From Oscillospiraceae bacterium (lineage in GTDB: Bacteria; Bacillota; Clostridia; Oscillospirales; Ruminococcaceae), in the NCBI GenBank assembly GCA_021199355.1, contig JAJQIF010000025.1, forward strand, positions 1 through 50,899: a stretch of 50,899 bases of DNA, given 5' to 3'. Shown piece after piece: positions 27,173-34,196 of the stretch. Made by a program: the position numbers and the translations under genes. Position 1 is the stretch's first letter. Every line of letters begins with the position of its first letter. The notes below the pieces were generated by a model. The model was not told the DNA's origin. It ran no database searches and was given only the letters and a program-made list of their open reading frames with translations.

Positions 27173-28057
27173 TTAAATTGAATACCATATCGAGGTGCTC
27201 CCCGCCGACAATGTAAGTCCCGTCGACTCCACCGGCAAGCCTATCTCGTCGCTCGAGACCTTGCCGCCAAATTTCGGAATCAGCACACTCGAGAGAATAT
27301 AGCCCATAACCGACGCCGAAAGCCCGGTTGTGTAGCTGTTCAGCACGAAGAAGAGCGGTTTTTCGCTCAGTACTCCCGCAGTCAGCCTGACCAAATCGTA
27401 GACGTTGTCCTCGAGCTTCCATATCTCGCCTGAGGGTCCCCTGCCATAACTCGGTGGGTCCATGATTACGCCCTCGTAGCGGCTTCCACGCTTGATTTCG
27501 CGCCTTACGAACTTCTCGCAATCGTCAACTATCCATCTTATCGGCTTTTCGGAAAGCCCCGACAAAGCGGCGTTTTCGCGAGCCCACTGAACCATGCCCT
27601 TTGAGGCATCGACGTGGCAGACCTCAGCCCCGGCACCTGAGCACGCAAGCGTCGCCCCGCCGGTATAGGCGAAGAGATTCAGAACCCGAACCTTGTCGGT
27701 CTTTACCCTCTCGCTGATAAGCTCGCCCGTCTTCTCCCAGTTCACAGCCTGCTCGGGGAAGAGCCCGGTGTGCTTGAAGCCTGTCGGGTGAACTTTGAAC
27801 CGGAGATTTCCGAAATACTGCGATTGATAGCCGACCGTCCAGCTCTCGGGGAGCTTTTTTAAGTACTCCCACTGTCCGCCGCCCTTCGAGGAGCGGTGAT
27901 ACACGGCGTTTGCGCTCTGCCAGAGTGCAGTCTTTTCCGTTTTCCATATAACCTGCGGGTCGGGTCGGATGAGCCGGATATCCTTCCAGCTCTCGAGCCT
28001 TTCGCCGTCAGATGCGTCAAGTAATCTATAGTCCTTCCAGCCGTCAGCCGTTCTCAT
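27173..28057 (-). CDS. RlmI-like class I SAM-dependent methyltransferase
   Basis: A 294-residue methyltransferase close to the catalytic part of RlmI/RlmK 23S rRNA methyltransferases. SAM motif I is VLNLFAYTGGATLACSGAGA, the acidic motif is CHVDASKG, and the catalytic loop is IMDPPSYGRGP. The N-terminal PUA domain of RlmI is missing; instead there is a short beta-rich segment, as in many Firmicute relatives. The start at 28057 (ATG) overlaps the end of the glmM-like gene by 14 bases. The exact rRNA target is not known. Confidence 0.85.
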   Translation of the reverse strand: MRTADGWKDYRLLDASDGERLESWKDIRLIRPDPQVIWKTEKTALWQSANAVYHRSSKGGGQWEYLKKLPESWTVGYQSQYFGNLRFKVHPTGFKHTGLFPEQAVNWEKTGELISERVKTDKVRVLNLFAYTGGATLACSGAGAEVCHVDASKGMVQWARENAALSGLSEKPIRWIVDDCEKFVRREIKRGSRYEGVIMDPPSYGRGPSGEIWKLEDNVYDLVRLTAGVLSEKPLFFVLNSYTTGLSASVMGYILSSVLIPKFGGKVSSDEIGLPVESTGLTLSAGSTSIWYSI

Positions 28058-29426
28058 TGTCCGTTTCCTGCTCTCCGATATGCTCCGCAACCGTCTGAGC
28101 GGCGGCTTGAGCATACTGATAAATGATTTCTTCGTCCCTGCCCTCAGCCGTTACTCTGATGAGCGGCTCGACAGTCGATTCTCTTATGTAAATTCTTCCG
28201 TCGCCCGCAAGCTTTTCGGAGCAATATTCGAGCATCTCCGTAATCTCGGGGACGGATTCCCACATGTTCTTGCATTCGTGCCTTATCTTAACGTCGACGT
28301 CGATTGTCGGATAGGGCGTGAAGATTCCGGCGATTTCGGAAAGCTTTCTCCCCGACTTTGCCATGACCTCGAGCATTTTAGCAGCCGCCAGTTCTCCATC
28401 AGCTGTGTCGGGAACCTTTCCGAAGAGAAATCTTCCACTACCGTCGGCACCGAGGTTATATCCGTCGGTCGTCATCCGCTCGTGAATTGAGCGCTCCGAG
28501 ACTCCGGAAGCCGTCGAAGTGACGATTCCGTTGTCCTTTGCCCATCTGAAGAAGCCGAGGTTTGTTGCCCTCGTGACGACGCAGGTGTTTGCGGAAAGGG
28601 TCTTATCCTGCTTCATGAAGTATGCAAGCGCCGCAAGCATTCTGTCGGGGTCGATGGGCTCGCCCTTTTCGTCGACCATGAGGCAACGCGAGCCGTCGCC
28701 GTCGAGGGCGATTCCGCAGTGCGCTCTTGAATCGACAACCGCCTTGCCGAGAGCCGTCAGGTCCTCGGTCCCGCAGTCTTCGTTTATATTCACGCCGTTC
28801 GGCTCGACATTGAGAAACTTCGCGGTGATTCCAAGCCCCCGGAAGAACTTGACCGCAGTTTCATAAGCCGCACCGTTGGCGCAGTCGACAACTATTCTGA
28901 GCCTGCCCAAATCCGCCTGAATGTCTCTTAAAAGATATCTTACATAGTCCCACTCGGCGTTCTTTTCGTTCAGGATGTCGCCCAAGTTTTCAGGGCTTGC
29001 GTTCGGGATTTCGTCGGGAGCTTCAAGAACAAGTCGCTCTATCTCCGATTCGACAGCGTCATTGAGCTTGTCGCCCGAAGCCGAGAAAATCCGGATGCCG
29101 TTGAATTCATAGCTGTTATGGGAAGCGGAAACCATGATTCCCGCATCGGCGCCGTACTTGACGGTAAGATACGCAACCGCAGGAGTCGGAACAACTCCCA
29201 AAAGGTCGGCATCACCGCCTGCGGAGCAGATTCCGGCAATCAGAGCCGACTCAAGAATCTTGCAGGAGGAACGGGTGTCCTTGCCTATAAGAATTTTCGC
29301 ACGGCGATGGTTTCTCTTTGCGAGCTCATAAGCGCAAGCCCTGCCGATAGTCATGGCAAGCTCACAGCTGAGGTCATTGAGAGCCTCGCCCTTGACAGCC
29401 CCGTCAGCACCGAATAATCTTCCCAT
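28044..29426 (-). CDS. GlmM-like phosphohexomutase with degenerate active site
   Basis: A 460-residue member of the alpha-D-phosphohexomutase family, nearest in layout to phosphoglucosamine mutase GlmM, which makes glucosamine-1-phosphate for cell-wall precursors. All four domains are covered and the phosphoserine loop is intact (MVSASHNSYEFNG). Other sites differ: the magnesium loop DGDGDR is DGDGSR (Ser at 28689-28691), the sugar loop GGEQSGH is GADGSGR, the phosphate loop RPSGTEP is RESTVEP, and the N-terminal GTDGVRG is GADGAVKG. It may be a poor or changed enzyme, or a regulator; a normal glmM may exist elsewhere. The start is ATG 29426, 25 bp after ruvB. Confidence 0.8.
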   Translation of the reverse strand: MGRLFGADGAVKGEALNDLSCELAMTIGRACAYELAKRNHRRAKILIGKDTRSSCKILESALIAGICSAGGDADLLGVVPTPAVAYLTVKYGADAGIMVSASHNSYEFNGIRIFSASGDKLNDAVESEIERLVLEAPDEIPNASPENLGDILNEKNAEWDYVRYLLRDIQADLGRLRIVVDCANGAAYETAVKFFRGLGITAKFLNVEPNGVNINEDCGTEDLTALGKAVVDSRAHCGIALDGDGSRCLMVDEKGEPIDPDRMLAALAYFMKQDKTLSANTCVVTRATNLGFFRWAKDNGIVTSTASGVSERSIHERMTTDGYNLGADGSGRFLFGKVPDTADGELAAAKMLEVMAKSGRKLSEIAGIFTPYPTIDVDVKIRHECKNMWESVPEITEMLEYCSEKLAGDGRIYIRESTVEPLIRVTAEGRDEEIIYQYAQAAAQTVAEHIGEQETDNENG

Positions 29427-29451
29427 TTTAACAGCCCCTGTCTTTTTAGAT

Positions 29452-30489
29452 TTACAGCATTGTTTGTCCGTCTCGTAAGAGTCCCAAGTGCTTGTACGCC
29501 AGGTCCGTGGCGCATCTGCCTCTTGGGGTTCTTGAGATGAAGCCAAGCTGCATCAGGTACGGCTCGCAGACGTCCTCGAGGGTTACCGCCTCTTCACCGA
29601 TAGCGGAAGCAAGCGTCTCGAGCCCGACGGGCCCGCCGTTGTAGCCCTTGATAATCATTGTGAGCATCCGTTTGTCCATCGTGTCAAGCCCGAGGGAGTC
29701 AATCTCCATACGGTCAAGGGCAATCTTTGCGATGTCGAGGGTTATAACGCCGTTGCCCATGACGTCGGCGAAGTCGCGAACACGCTTGAGTAACCTGTTC
29801 GCAATTCTCGGTGTGCCTCTTGAGCGCTTAGCAATCTCGAGGGCTCCGTCCTTGTCGCAAATGACGCCCAATATGTCCGCCGAGCGAAGGATAATCTCGC
29901 AGAGCTCCTCATGAGTATAGAGCTCGAGCCTCTGGGTGATTCCGAATCGGTCACGAAGAGGCGAAGTGAGCTGTCCCGCACGGGTCGTGGCGCCGATAAG
30001 AGTGAATCTCGGGACATCAAGGCGAATGGTCCTTGCGCCTGCTCCCTTGCCGATGATGATGTCGACGGCGAAGTCCTCCATTGCAGGGTAAAGAACCTCC
30101 TCAATTTCACGGGGGATTCTGTGAATCTCGTCGATAAAGAGGACGTCGCCCGCCTGAAGGTTCGTCAGTATTGCGACGATGTCGCCCGGCTTCGTTATAG
30201 CCGGACCGGATGTTATGCGTATATTAACGCCCATTTCGTGGGCGATAATTGCCGAAAGTGTAGTTTTGCCGAGCCCCGGAGGTCCGTAGAGAAGGACATG
30301 GTCGAGCGGCTCGCCGCGCTTTTTCGCCGCGTCGATATAAATCTTCATGTTCTCCTTGACCTTTTCCTGACCGATGTATTCGTTTAAGGACTTCGGTCGG
30401 AGGGAAAGCTCCGCTTCGTCGGCGTCCTCCGCTAAAAGCTCGGTGCCGACAAGCCTTTTTTCGAGGTCAAACTGCTCCGATTCAATCAT
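29452..30489 (-). CDS. ruvB: Holliday junction branch migration helicase RuvB
   Basis: A 345-residue AAA+ motor. Walker [11 protein letters not shown], Walker B FIDEIHR, sensor I IGATTRAG and arginine finger region SPLRDRFG are present; the C-terminal winged helix ends [12 protein letters not shown]. It pumps DNA through RuvA at Holliday junctions. GAGGTGA precedes ATG 30489; ruvA lies 15 bp upstream. Confidence 0.97.
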   Translation of the reverse strand: MIESEQFDLEKRLVGTELLAEDADEAELSLRPKSLNEYIGQEKVKENMKIYIDAAKKRGEPLDHVLLYGPPGLGKTTLSAIIAHEMGVNIRITSGPAITKPGDIVAILTNLQAGDVLFIDEIHRIPREIEEVLYPAMEDFAVDIIIGKGAGARTIRLDVPRFTLIGATTRAGQLTSPLRDRFGITQRLELYTHEELCEIILRSADILGVICDKDGALEIAKRSRGTPRIANRLLKRVRDFADVMGNGVITLDIAKIALDRMEIDSLGLDTMDKRMLTMIIKGYNGGPVGLETLASAIGEEAVTLEDVCEPYLMQLGFISRTPRGRCATDLAYKHLGLLRDGQTML

Positions 30490-30504
30490 GCCGCTTCACC
30501 TCTC

Positions 30505-31110
30505 TTAAAATCTTCCCGACGCGAGGTTCCGAAGAGCTCTCTTGATGATTTCGTCCGTTTCAAGCTCACTCGGGCACTTTGCAACCGCCTGAGCCGCTTC
30601 CGACTGGGAATATCCGAGAACAACGAGAGCCGCAATGGCTTCCGCCTTGCTCTGGTCGCCGACCGCCGCGGTGATTGCTCCGACCTCGCCCGATTCGTCA
30701 AGGACTGCGCCCTTGGCGACTTTGTCCTTGAGCTCCATAACGATTCTCTGGGCGATTTTTGCGCCGATGCCCTTAATTTTCGAGAAAGCCTTAGTGTCGC
30801 CGGAAGCAATCGCCAGCGCAACTGCCGCCGGAGTGAGGCTCGAAAGAATTGCGAGGGCATACTTCGAGCCGACGCCGCTCACGGAAGTCAAAAGCTTAAA
30901 GCACTCAAGCTCGTCTTTTGTGAAGAACCCGAAGAGGTCGATTGCGTCCTCTCTCACCGCCATATAGGTGTAGAGCGTGCATGAAGACATATTCGAGACC
31001 GAAGTGATGGTGTTCATCGTGGTTTTGCAGGCATAACCGACTCCCCCGCATTCGATAACGCAGAGGTCGGGCTCGGTGTGTATTATATTTCCCGTGAGGC
31101 TGTAAATCAT
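30505..31110 (-). CDS. ruvA: Holliday junction DNA helicase subunit RuvA
   Basis: A 201-residue protein. The OB-fold domain opens MIYSLTGNI. The helix-hairpin-helix pair is seen in LTSVSGVGSKYALAIL and FSKIKGIGAKIAQRIV. The C-terminal domain that controls RuvB is at about 150-200. Lies between ruvC (30 bp) and ruvB, the standard order. Confidence 0.96.
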   Translation of the reverse strand: MIYSLTGNIIHTEPDLCVIECGGVGYACKTTMNTITSVSNMSSCTLYTYMAVREDAIDLFGFFTKDELECFKLLTSVSGVGSKYALAILSSLTPAAVALAIASGDTKAFSKIKGIGAKIAQRIVMELKDKVAKGAVLDESGEVGAITAAVGDQSKAEAIAALVVLGYSQSEAAQAVAKCPSELETDEIIKRALRNLASGRF

Positions 31111-31140
31111 TTCATACTTCCGTTCTGCCGGAAACCGGCA

Positions 31141-31632
31141 TTAATTCAATCCGAAAACCCGGGAGCTCGCATAGTGCCCGTGGGTTATTGCAAGCGCCAG
31201 GGCATCCGCCGCATCGTCCGGCTTGGGGATTTCTTTCAGCTTCAGCATTGACCGTGTCATCTCCTGAACCTGCTTCTTCTCCGCTCTGCCGTAGCCGACG
31301 ACCGAGTTTTTGACCTGCAAGGGTGTATATTCGTAAATCTTTAAATCGTGCTTGTTCGCCGAAAGGAGGATGACTCCCCTCGCCTGCGCCACGTCGATGG
31401 CAGTCGTGTGGTTGGTGTTGAAATAGAGCTTTTCGAGCGAGATTGCGTCCGGCTTGTACATTTCGATAAGCTCGTTCATGTCGTTAAAGATAACCCCGAG
31501 ACGTTCGTCAAACTGCATGTCCGGCGTCGTGGTGATGGCGCCGTAGCCCTTGACGGCGAAGTTTCTCCCGTCGTAATCCAAGACCCCATATCCGACAATC
31601 GCATACCCCGGGTCGATTCCAAGTATCCTCAT
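31141..31632 (-). CDS. ruvC: Crossover junction endodeoxyribonuclease RuvC
   Basis: A 163-residue Holliday junction resolvase. Catalytic acids: Asp in LGIDPG near the N-terminus, Glu in SLEKLYF, and Asp pair in PDDAADALA. Start ATG 31632 is chosen because the family begins MRILGIDPG; an upstream ATG at 31644 is too close to its ribosome site. First gene of the 12-kb minus-strand train. Confidence 0.96.
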   Translation of the reverse strand: MRILGIDPGYAIVGYGVLDYDGRNFAVKGYGAITTTPDMQFDERLGVIFNDMNELIEMYKPDAISLEKLYFNTNHTTAIDVAQARGVILLSANKHDLKIYEYTPLQVKNSVVGYGRAEKKQVQEMTRSMLKLKEIPKPDDAADALALAITHGHYASSRVFGLN

Positions 31633-31688
31633 TCCACACCCCACTTTTAAAATACATATTACGCCATTTTCTACTTTCCTGAATACTA

Positions 31689-31717
31689 ATTATAGTCCTA
31701 AATGAGGGAGATGTCAA
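31689..31717 (-). promoter_or_regulatory. Sigma-A promoter of the ruvC gene train
   Basis: Minus-strand TTGACA (31717-31712), 17-bp spacer, TATAAT (31694-31689). No LexA/SOS box was recognised. No other strong promoter was found down to clpE, though short-gap promoters could be missed. Confidence 0.8.
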
Positions 31718-31764
31718 GCTTTAAAGGCGGTTTGATTTGCTTTTGAAGAAAACAAAAAAAGCTG

Positions 31765-31793
31765 TTGACAACACAGCTTGAATAGGTTATAAT
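31765..31793 (+). promoter_or_regulatory. Sigma-A promoter of antitoxin RNA 2
   Basis: TTGACA at 31765-31770, 17-bp spacer, TATAAT at 31788-31793, pointing toward the small ORF at 31905-31997. Confidence 0.85.
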
Positions 31794-31799
31794 ATAGAC

Positions 31800-31917
31800 A
31801 GTGAGAGGTACCTGAAGCGCAATTCAGGAACGGTCACTCTTCCCACGATTATTACAAAAGAATAATGTGTACAAGCGACCGCACTTGAAGGTAATCAGGT
31901 GCGGTTATTTCTTTTGG
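31800..31917 (+). ncRNA. Antisense RNA (antitoxin candidate) of module 2
   Basis: Predicted to run from about 31800 to the hairpin at 31878-31905 with its U-rich tract to about 31915. GGTCACTCTTCCCACG (31831-31846) is a degenerate direct repeat of the toxin ribosome-binding region (plus strand GTCACCTCCTCTCACG). Transcribed in opposite directions, they are complementary, so the RNA could mask the toxin's ribosome site. Its first 12 nt (ACAGTGAGAGGT) match those of the toxin mRNA. Confidence 0.6.
31878..31905. terminator. Shared bidirectional terminator of module 2
   Basis: ACCGCAC/GTGCGGT stem, extended by partial pairing inside. TATTTCTTTT follows on the plus strand. On the minus strand the hairpin directly follows the toxin stop codon. 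Confidence 0.65.
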
Positions 31918-31997
31918 TTAGAACCCACGGTGTAACCAACAGTAAAGGCAGTCAAGAGCAAGCCCAAGACTTCCAAGATTATAGAAATAATCTCCAT
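31905..31997 (-). CDS. Small hydrophobic toxin-like peptide, type I toxin-antitoxin module 2
   Basis: A 30-residue peptide opening MEIISIILEVLGLLLTAF and ending SNQKK. One hydrophobic segment spans about residues 3-24 with a Lys-Lys end, as in module 1. A strong ribosome site (GAGGAGGTGA) lies upstream; the 5' leader can fold CCTC/GAGG over that site. Consensus promoters face each other across the locus, and the shared terminator follows the stop. Fst/holin-like membrane toxin activity is inferred from size, sequence character and layout. The two peptides are not close in sequence except at the hydrophobic core and the KK tail. Confidence 0.7.
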   Translation of the reverse strand: MEIISIILEVLGLLLTAFTVGYTVGSNQKK

Positions 31998-32048
31998 CAG
32001 CGTCACCTCCTCTCACGAGGAAAGAGCAACCAACCTCTCACTGTTGAC

Positions 32049-32077
32049 ATTATAACATATAAACCGACTGCTGTCAA
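32049..32077 (-). promoter_or_regulatory. Sigma-A promoter of toxin mRNA 2
   Basis: Minus-strand TTGACA (32077-32072), 17-bp spacer, TATAAT (32054-32049). Start expected near 32042. Confidence 0.85.
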
Positions 32078-32106
32078 CATAATAAACCAAAAATCAAAAA
32101 ACACCG

Positions 32107-32135
32107 TTGACAAGCCGCTTCAATTCCTATATAAT
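32107..32135 (+). promoter_or_regulatory. Sigma-A promoter of comEC
   Basis: TTGACA at 32107-32112, 17-bp spacer, TATAAT at 32130-32135. It lies only 30 bp from the toxin 2 promoter, facing the other way. Confidence 0.85.
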
Positions 32136-32167
32136 ATCAGTATCAACAAACGAAAGGGAGTGGTCGG

Positions 32168-34159
32168 ATGCGGCATGAGGCGGGGTTGGCTGCCGGGGGC
32201 GCACTGGTGGGACTGCTCTTTTGTTTTTATGCCTCCTTTCCGGCTCGGATTGCGCTTATCGCCGTGGCGGCGGTGCTTCTCGTCGCCGGTTTGTTTGCTT
32301 TGTCGGGAAAGTTGCGTCGGGCGGTTTCAACCGCTCTTTTATTTTTACTGATTTTCAGTATCTATGGCACCGTCTGGTTCTACGCTCATGTCGACCGCCT
32401 TACGGCTCTTTCGGGCGAAACGGTCACCGTCTCGGGAATCGTCACCGACTGCTCGGACAGCGACACCGCCGAAGTCACCATAAGCGGCAACATCGGCGGA
32501 ATCAGGGGCAAAGTGATTGTCTACTTAAACGGTGTGAACATCTCTTCCGGCGACAGGGTTTCGTTCGAGGCAACCGTCTCGGAGCTCACCGACAGCACAA
32601 GCTTTAACGCAAAATCCTATTACTACCCGAAGGGCATCTTCGTCCGTTGCTCGCAGGCGGGAAGCGTCACGGTCACCAAGGCGACGGGGATTTACAAGCT
32701 CTACGGCGAGATGAGGGACTTCCGGGAACAGCTCACGACGACATTTTGCTCCTATGTCGGGCTCGACGAGGGTCAGCTTCTTTCGAGCATGCTCTGCGGG
32801 ACGAGCGACAGCCTCGACAGTGGCGTAAAGTCTTCCCTCAACCGAAGCGGAATCGGGCATCTCTTGGCGGTCTCAGGGCTTCACGTCAGCATAATAGCCG
32901 CGCTGGTCGCGTTCTTGCTGAAGCTCCTTCGGGCTCCGAAAACCGTGACTTTTGCGCTATCCGAAGCGATAATGGCGCTCTTCGTCGTCTTCTCGGGGAT
33001 GAGAATTTCGGCGGTGCGGGCGTTCATCATGATGACGATATTCCTGCTTGCGTCAATCGTCCGTCGGGAGTACGACGCCGAATCGTCGCTCGGGGTGACG
33101 ATACTAATAATGCTCATAGCTTCGCCCTACAGCGTCGCAGACGGCTCGTTTCTTCTCTCAATCTCGGGAGTTTTCGGAGCGTGTGTAGTTTATCCTGCCG
33201 TTGTTAATGACTTCATGATTGAAGGGCGATTCAAAAAAGCCGCTATACTGAATATCTGTATATATCTTAGCATACTTCCCGTTTCGGTGTTCGTCTTCGA
33301 CGAGATTTCCCTCGTCTCGATTATAACAAACATAGTTCTGACGCCGTTCTGCACCGTCGCGCTCGTTCTGTCGCTAATATTCGCAATATGTGGAACGCCT
33401 GCGACGTTGTCGCCTCTCATCGAGATTGCCGGAGTCATTGCCCGATGGGTAATAAAAATCTGCGAGTGGATTGCAGACCTCGGCTTTACATATATCCCGA
33501 TAAAATATGCCGCCGTGCCGATTATTGTAATCGCGCTGACAGCGGCTGTGGTTCTTGTTCTGATTGCGACGAAGAGTGTCCGCAAAGCGGCTTTCTCGGC
33601 TCTCGGGGCGTTTGCCGTGACGGTTGCCGTCATCTTCGGCATGGGATTTTCCGACATGAATACAACCCACTTGAAAATACTTTCCGACGGCGACGGGTAT
33701 CTCCTGACCGTAACTCAAGGCGGTGAGTGCATCGCCATCGACTCGGACGGCTCCTATTCGACCGACTTCGGCTATTTCCTCCGCGAAGAGGGCTTGACCG
33801 CCGTCGACGCCGTCGCTATTCTCGAAAACGGCACGGCGAACTACTCCAAGTATCTCAGTGCGTCAGTCACTCCCGACACGATTCTCTTCGACACGAGCTC
33901 ATCAACGCACGGTAATTCCGACACCGAGCTCCTCAAGCTCACCGACGGGACGGTTCTCTCGCTCGGCGATGCGGAGATTGAGCTTTCGGGCGGTTGCGCC
34001 TATGTCAATATCGGCGGCAAGTCGGTCGTCATCACCGAGTCGGAAGCCCCACAGGAGGGATATTATATCTATATCTCGGACGGCGTGTGCGTGACGAATC
34101 TGTTTGGGGAGATTCGAATTTCGACAGACGGTGCGGAGATAAGTCTTTCGGACAGATAA
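32168..34159 (+). CDS. comEC: ComEC/Rec2 family competence membrane protein
   Basis: A 663-residue DNA-uptake channel protein. Two N-terminal helices lead into an OB-like DUF4131 domain (about 70-180). The competence domain spans about 210-480 with the core GIGHLLAVSGLHVSII and FSGMRISAVRAFIM. The C-terminal part from about 500 (HLKILSDGDGYLLTVTQGG) is where the metallo-beta-lactamase-like nuclease sits in Bacillus ComEC, but no HxHxDH metal motif is present, so the nuclease looks degenerate. AAAGGGA lies 8 bases before ATG 32168. No other competence genes are in the window. Confidence 0.9.
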   Translation: MRHEAGLAAGGALVGLLFCFYASFPARIALIAVAAVLLVAGLFALSGKLRRAVSTALLFLLIFSIYGTVWFYAHVDRLTALSGETVTVSGIVTDCSDSDTAEVTISGNIGGIRGKVIVYLNGVNISSGDRVSFEATVSELTDSTSFNAKSYYYPKGIFVRCSQAGSVTVTKATGIYKLYGEMRDFREQLTTTFCSYVGLDEGQLLSSMLCGTSDSLDSGVKSSLNRSGIGHLLAVSGLHVSIIAALVAFLLKLLRAPKTVTFALSEAIMALFVVFSGMRISAVRAFIMMTIFLLASIVRREYDAESSLGVTILIMLIASPYSVADGSFLLSISGVFGACVVYPAVVNDFMIEGRFKKAAILNICIYLSILPVSVFVFDEISLVSIITNIVLTPFCTVALVLSLIFAICGTPATLSPLIEIAGVIARWVIKICEWIADLGFTYIPIKYAAVPIIVIALTAAVVLVLIATKSVRKAAFSALGAFAVTVAVIFGMGFSDMNTTHLKILSDGDGYLLTVTQGGECIAIDSDGSYSTDFGYFLREEGLTAVDAVAILENGTANYSKYLSASVTPDTILFDTSSSTHGNSDTELLKLTDGTVLSLGDAEIELSGGCAYVNIGGKSVVITESEAPQEGYYIYISDGVCVTNLFGEIRISTDGAEISLSDR

Positions 34160-34161
34160 GA

Positions 34162-34194
34162 AAAGCGGAGCAAAACTGCTCCGCTGTTTTTATG
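34162..34194. terminator. Bidirectional terminator
   Basis: AGCGGAGCA/TGCTCCGCT stem with flanking A-run and TGTTTTTAT, between the convergent comEC and LtaS-like genes. Confidence 0.85.
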
Positions 34195-34196
34195 CC

